Assembly (NCBI RefSeq): GCF_034377145.1 | Contig: NZ_CP139712.1 | Location: forward strand, 25,081 to 89,080 | Length of the DNA stretch: 64,000 bases | Direction of reading: 5' to 3' | DNA from: Sulfitobacter sp. OXR-159 | GTDB taxonomy: Bacteria; Pseudomonadota; Alphaproteobacteria; Rhodobacterales; Rhodobacteraceae | Part shown: piece after piece, positions 62,751 through 64,000 of the stretch | Layout: every line of letters begins with the position of its first letter | How positions within the stretch are numbered: position 1 is the first letter of the stretch | Notes under the pieces: generated by a model | Database searches by the model: none | Seen by the model: the letters and a program-made list of their open reading frames with translations, nothing else | Told to the model about the DNA's origin: nothing | Position numbers and translations under genes: made by a program

Positions 62751-63659
62751 ATGCCCCTGATAGGCTACGCCCGCGTTTCCACTGAGGATCAGACCCCCCT
62801 GCCCCAGTCTGAGGCCCTGCAAGCTACGGGATGCGTCGAGATCCATGAAGAGCACGCTTCAGGCAGCAATCGCGCGCGGCCGGTGCTTGCCCGGGTATTG
62901 GAGCGCATCAGCAAGGGCGACACGCTGGTTGTCGTTCGGATCGACCGGCTTGCGCGGTCTCTGTCGCACCTTCTCGAGGTGATCGAACGGTTGGAGGCCA
63001 AGGGGGCGTTCTTTCGTTCCATTCAGGACCCGATCGACACCGGATCCCCGCAAGGCAAGTTCACGCTGCAGGTTCTGGGCGCCGCGGCCGAGTTTGAGCG
63101 GGCGCTGATCCGCGAACGTACCAAGGCGGGGCTGGCGAGTGCCCGTACTAAGGGCCGGGTCGGCGGGAACCCGGGCCTACGCGCCCGCGATCCAGCGGCG
63201 CTACGCAAGGTGCGGCTCGCGCGGCAAGACGGCTACATGGAGCGGCTGAACGAGACGGCTCAAGACTGGGTGCCACATGTCCGACGACTTCGACCCGATA
63301 TGGCCTGGGAAGATGTGCTTCGGATCATCAATGGCTCCCTGCCCTACGACCGCCACTGGACGCAAAGCCGACTTCTGCGCGCAGTGAAAGCCTATGTGCG
63401 CGACGGGTTTCTGCCCAATGAAGTGCTTGGTCGCGCTGGACGACGCGAAACCGACGACCGCCTGCCCGCGATTGTCGCTGGCATCAAGGGCGCGGACCCT
63501 GACATCACGCTCCAGGCGATCTGTGACCGGCTGGAATCCATGCGCGAACGCTCCCCGCGCGGACGCGCCAGCTGGCAGCCGTCTTCGGTGAAAATGCTGT
63601 TGGAGCGGGCGGAACGACTCGGCCTCATGCCGTACGAATCGAGCCAAGATCAGGTGTAG
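62751..63659 (+). CDS. Serine recombinase with extended C-terminus
   Basis: Residues 1-140 are a resolvase catalytic domain: GYARVST with nucleophile Ser10, RIDRLARSLSHLLEV and GKFTLQVLGAAAEFERALIRERTK. A further 160 residues include HTH-like and 'recombinase'-type stretches (WEDVLRIINGSLPYDRHWTQSRLLRAV), longer than classical TnpR. It probably acts at the repeats just upstream, resolving cointegrates or multimers of this replicon. Confidence 0.85.
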   Translation: MPLIGYARVSTEDQTPLPQSEALQATGCVEIHEEHASGSNRARPVLARVLERISKGDTLVVVRIDRLARSLSHLLEVIERLEAKGAFFRSIQDPIDTGSPQGKFTLQVLGAAAEFERALIRERTKAGLASARTKGRVGGNPGLRARDPAALRKVRLARQDGYMERLNETAQDWVPHVRRLRPDMAWEDVLRIINGSLPYDRHWTQSRLLRAVKAYVRDGFLPNEVLGRAGRRETDDRLPAIVAGIKGADPDITLQAICDRLESMRERSPRGRASWQPSSVKMLLERAERLGLMPYESSQDQV

Positions 63660-64000
63660 CTTCTGACCCGAATCCAAAAAATTTCACCGGGAGAAAACTC
63701 CGCAGGAGGCCGAAAGTGCCATTTGTTGCTTGGGGTTAGCTACTATTGTGCCAACTCAACAGAGTGGTGGCTCGATTCGGTTAGATCTGCATTTAATATA
63801 TCCATTTCAATGACTTGCTGATTTTTTTGCGTGGCAACACCTATAGGTGCTGTGGATAACTTTTGCACTACATCTAGATTCTTCTTGCCGGACTCACTGG
63901 ATCGTGGCATTCCCATTCTGACGGCAAATTGCGTCAGACACGTTGTGCGTCGTCAAAATGATCAAGAGCCTTAACAGAGGCCGAGAGCGGGCGGCAGGAT
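63660..64000. other. Non-coding end of the window with one DnaA-box match
   Basis: TGTGGATAA at 63851-63859 is a perfect DnaA-box consensus on the reverse strand, in an AT-richer patch. A single box without iterons or a rep gene is not enough to call an origin. No gene is recognisable here. Confidence 0.35.

Noticed and set aside
1..64000. CRISPR array or long tandem repeats
   Set aside because: No regularly spaced direct repeats of 20 bases or more were seen; the short repeated motifs are regulatory sites.

Overview
The window looks like part of a large accessory replicon or integrative element of an alphaproteobacterium, most likely a marine Rhodobacteraceae (Roseobacter-type). The grounds are GC-rich coding DNA, plasmid families typical of that group (strawberry-notch helicase remnant, DUF6878, DUF6915, DUF736, DUF1612/HTH), and two insertion sequences plus a serine resolvase. 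I see no rRNA, tRNA, CRISPR array or replication/partition genes.

Layout. 0-4.5 kb: plasmid backbone debris (a 5'-truncated strawberry-notch helicase and four small conserved genes) ending in a strong terminator. 4.6-8.8 kb: a defence island, a short type II CBASS operon (patatin effector, CD-NTase, stand-alone E2) preceded by an undescribed 35-codon ORF coupled to the effector, with a divergent HTH-ImmA/IrrE protein and a truncated PIN gene. 8.8-11.6 kb: decayed genes (iron ABC transporter, CDF exporter). 11.7-16.7 kb: metal genes (two orphan MerR-type promoters, an L,D-transpeptidase, ArsR facing an HMA-CDF exporter, lspA, a CYP152-like P450, another CDF). 16.85-17.67 kb: an IS6-family element.

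17.7-53.8 kb: a very large copper-resistance and envelope-repair supercluster. It holds CueR with two Cu P-type ATPases, CopZ, three multicopper oxidases (one broken), a DsbD/ScsB-like reductase with a DsbA partner, four c-type cytochromes with a ccmFGHI heme-lyase module, two L,D-transpeptidases, DUF305, DUF411 and DUF2933 proteins, an orphan Rieske protein, a CopRS-like two-component system, a Crp/Fnr regulator, a rhodanese, lgt and several exported Met-rich proteins. Two recurring site types run through it: CueR-type promoters (19-bp spacer around a CCAG/CTGG dyad) and a tandem-octamer box (about TTTGTAnC-N2-TTTGTAAC) that I propose is the operator of the local OmpR-family regulator.

54-60 kb: a mercury operon (merT, merP, a merF-like gene, an extra flavoprotein, merA) that an IS110-family insertion has split from merR exactly at the promoter -10. 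60-61.4 kb: an arsenite-permease-like pseudogene with two TGA codons and an oxidoreductase remnant. 61.4-64 kb: a DUF1612/HTH protein and a serine recombinase with putative resolution sites. Decay (frameshifts, nonsense codons, truncations) recurs at many loci, so the replicon may be under relaxed selection, or the assembly may contain small indels.
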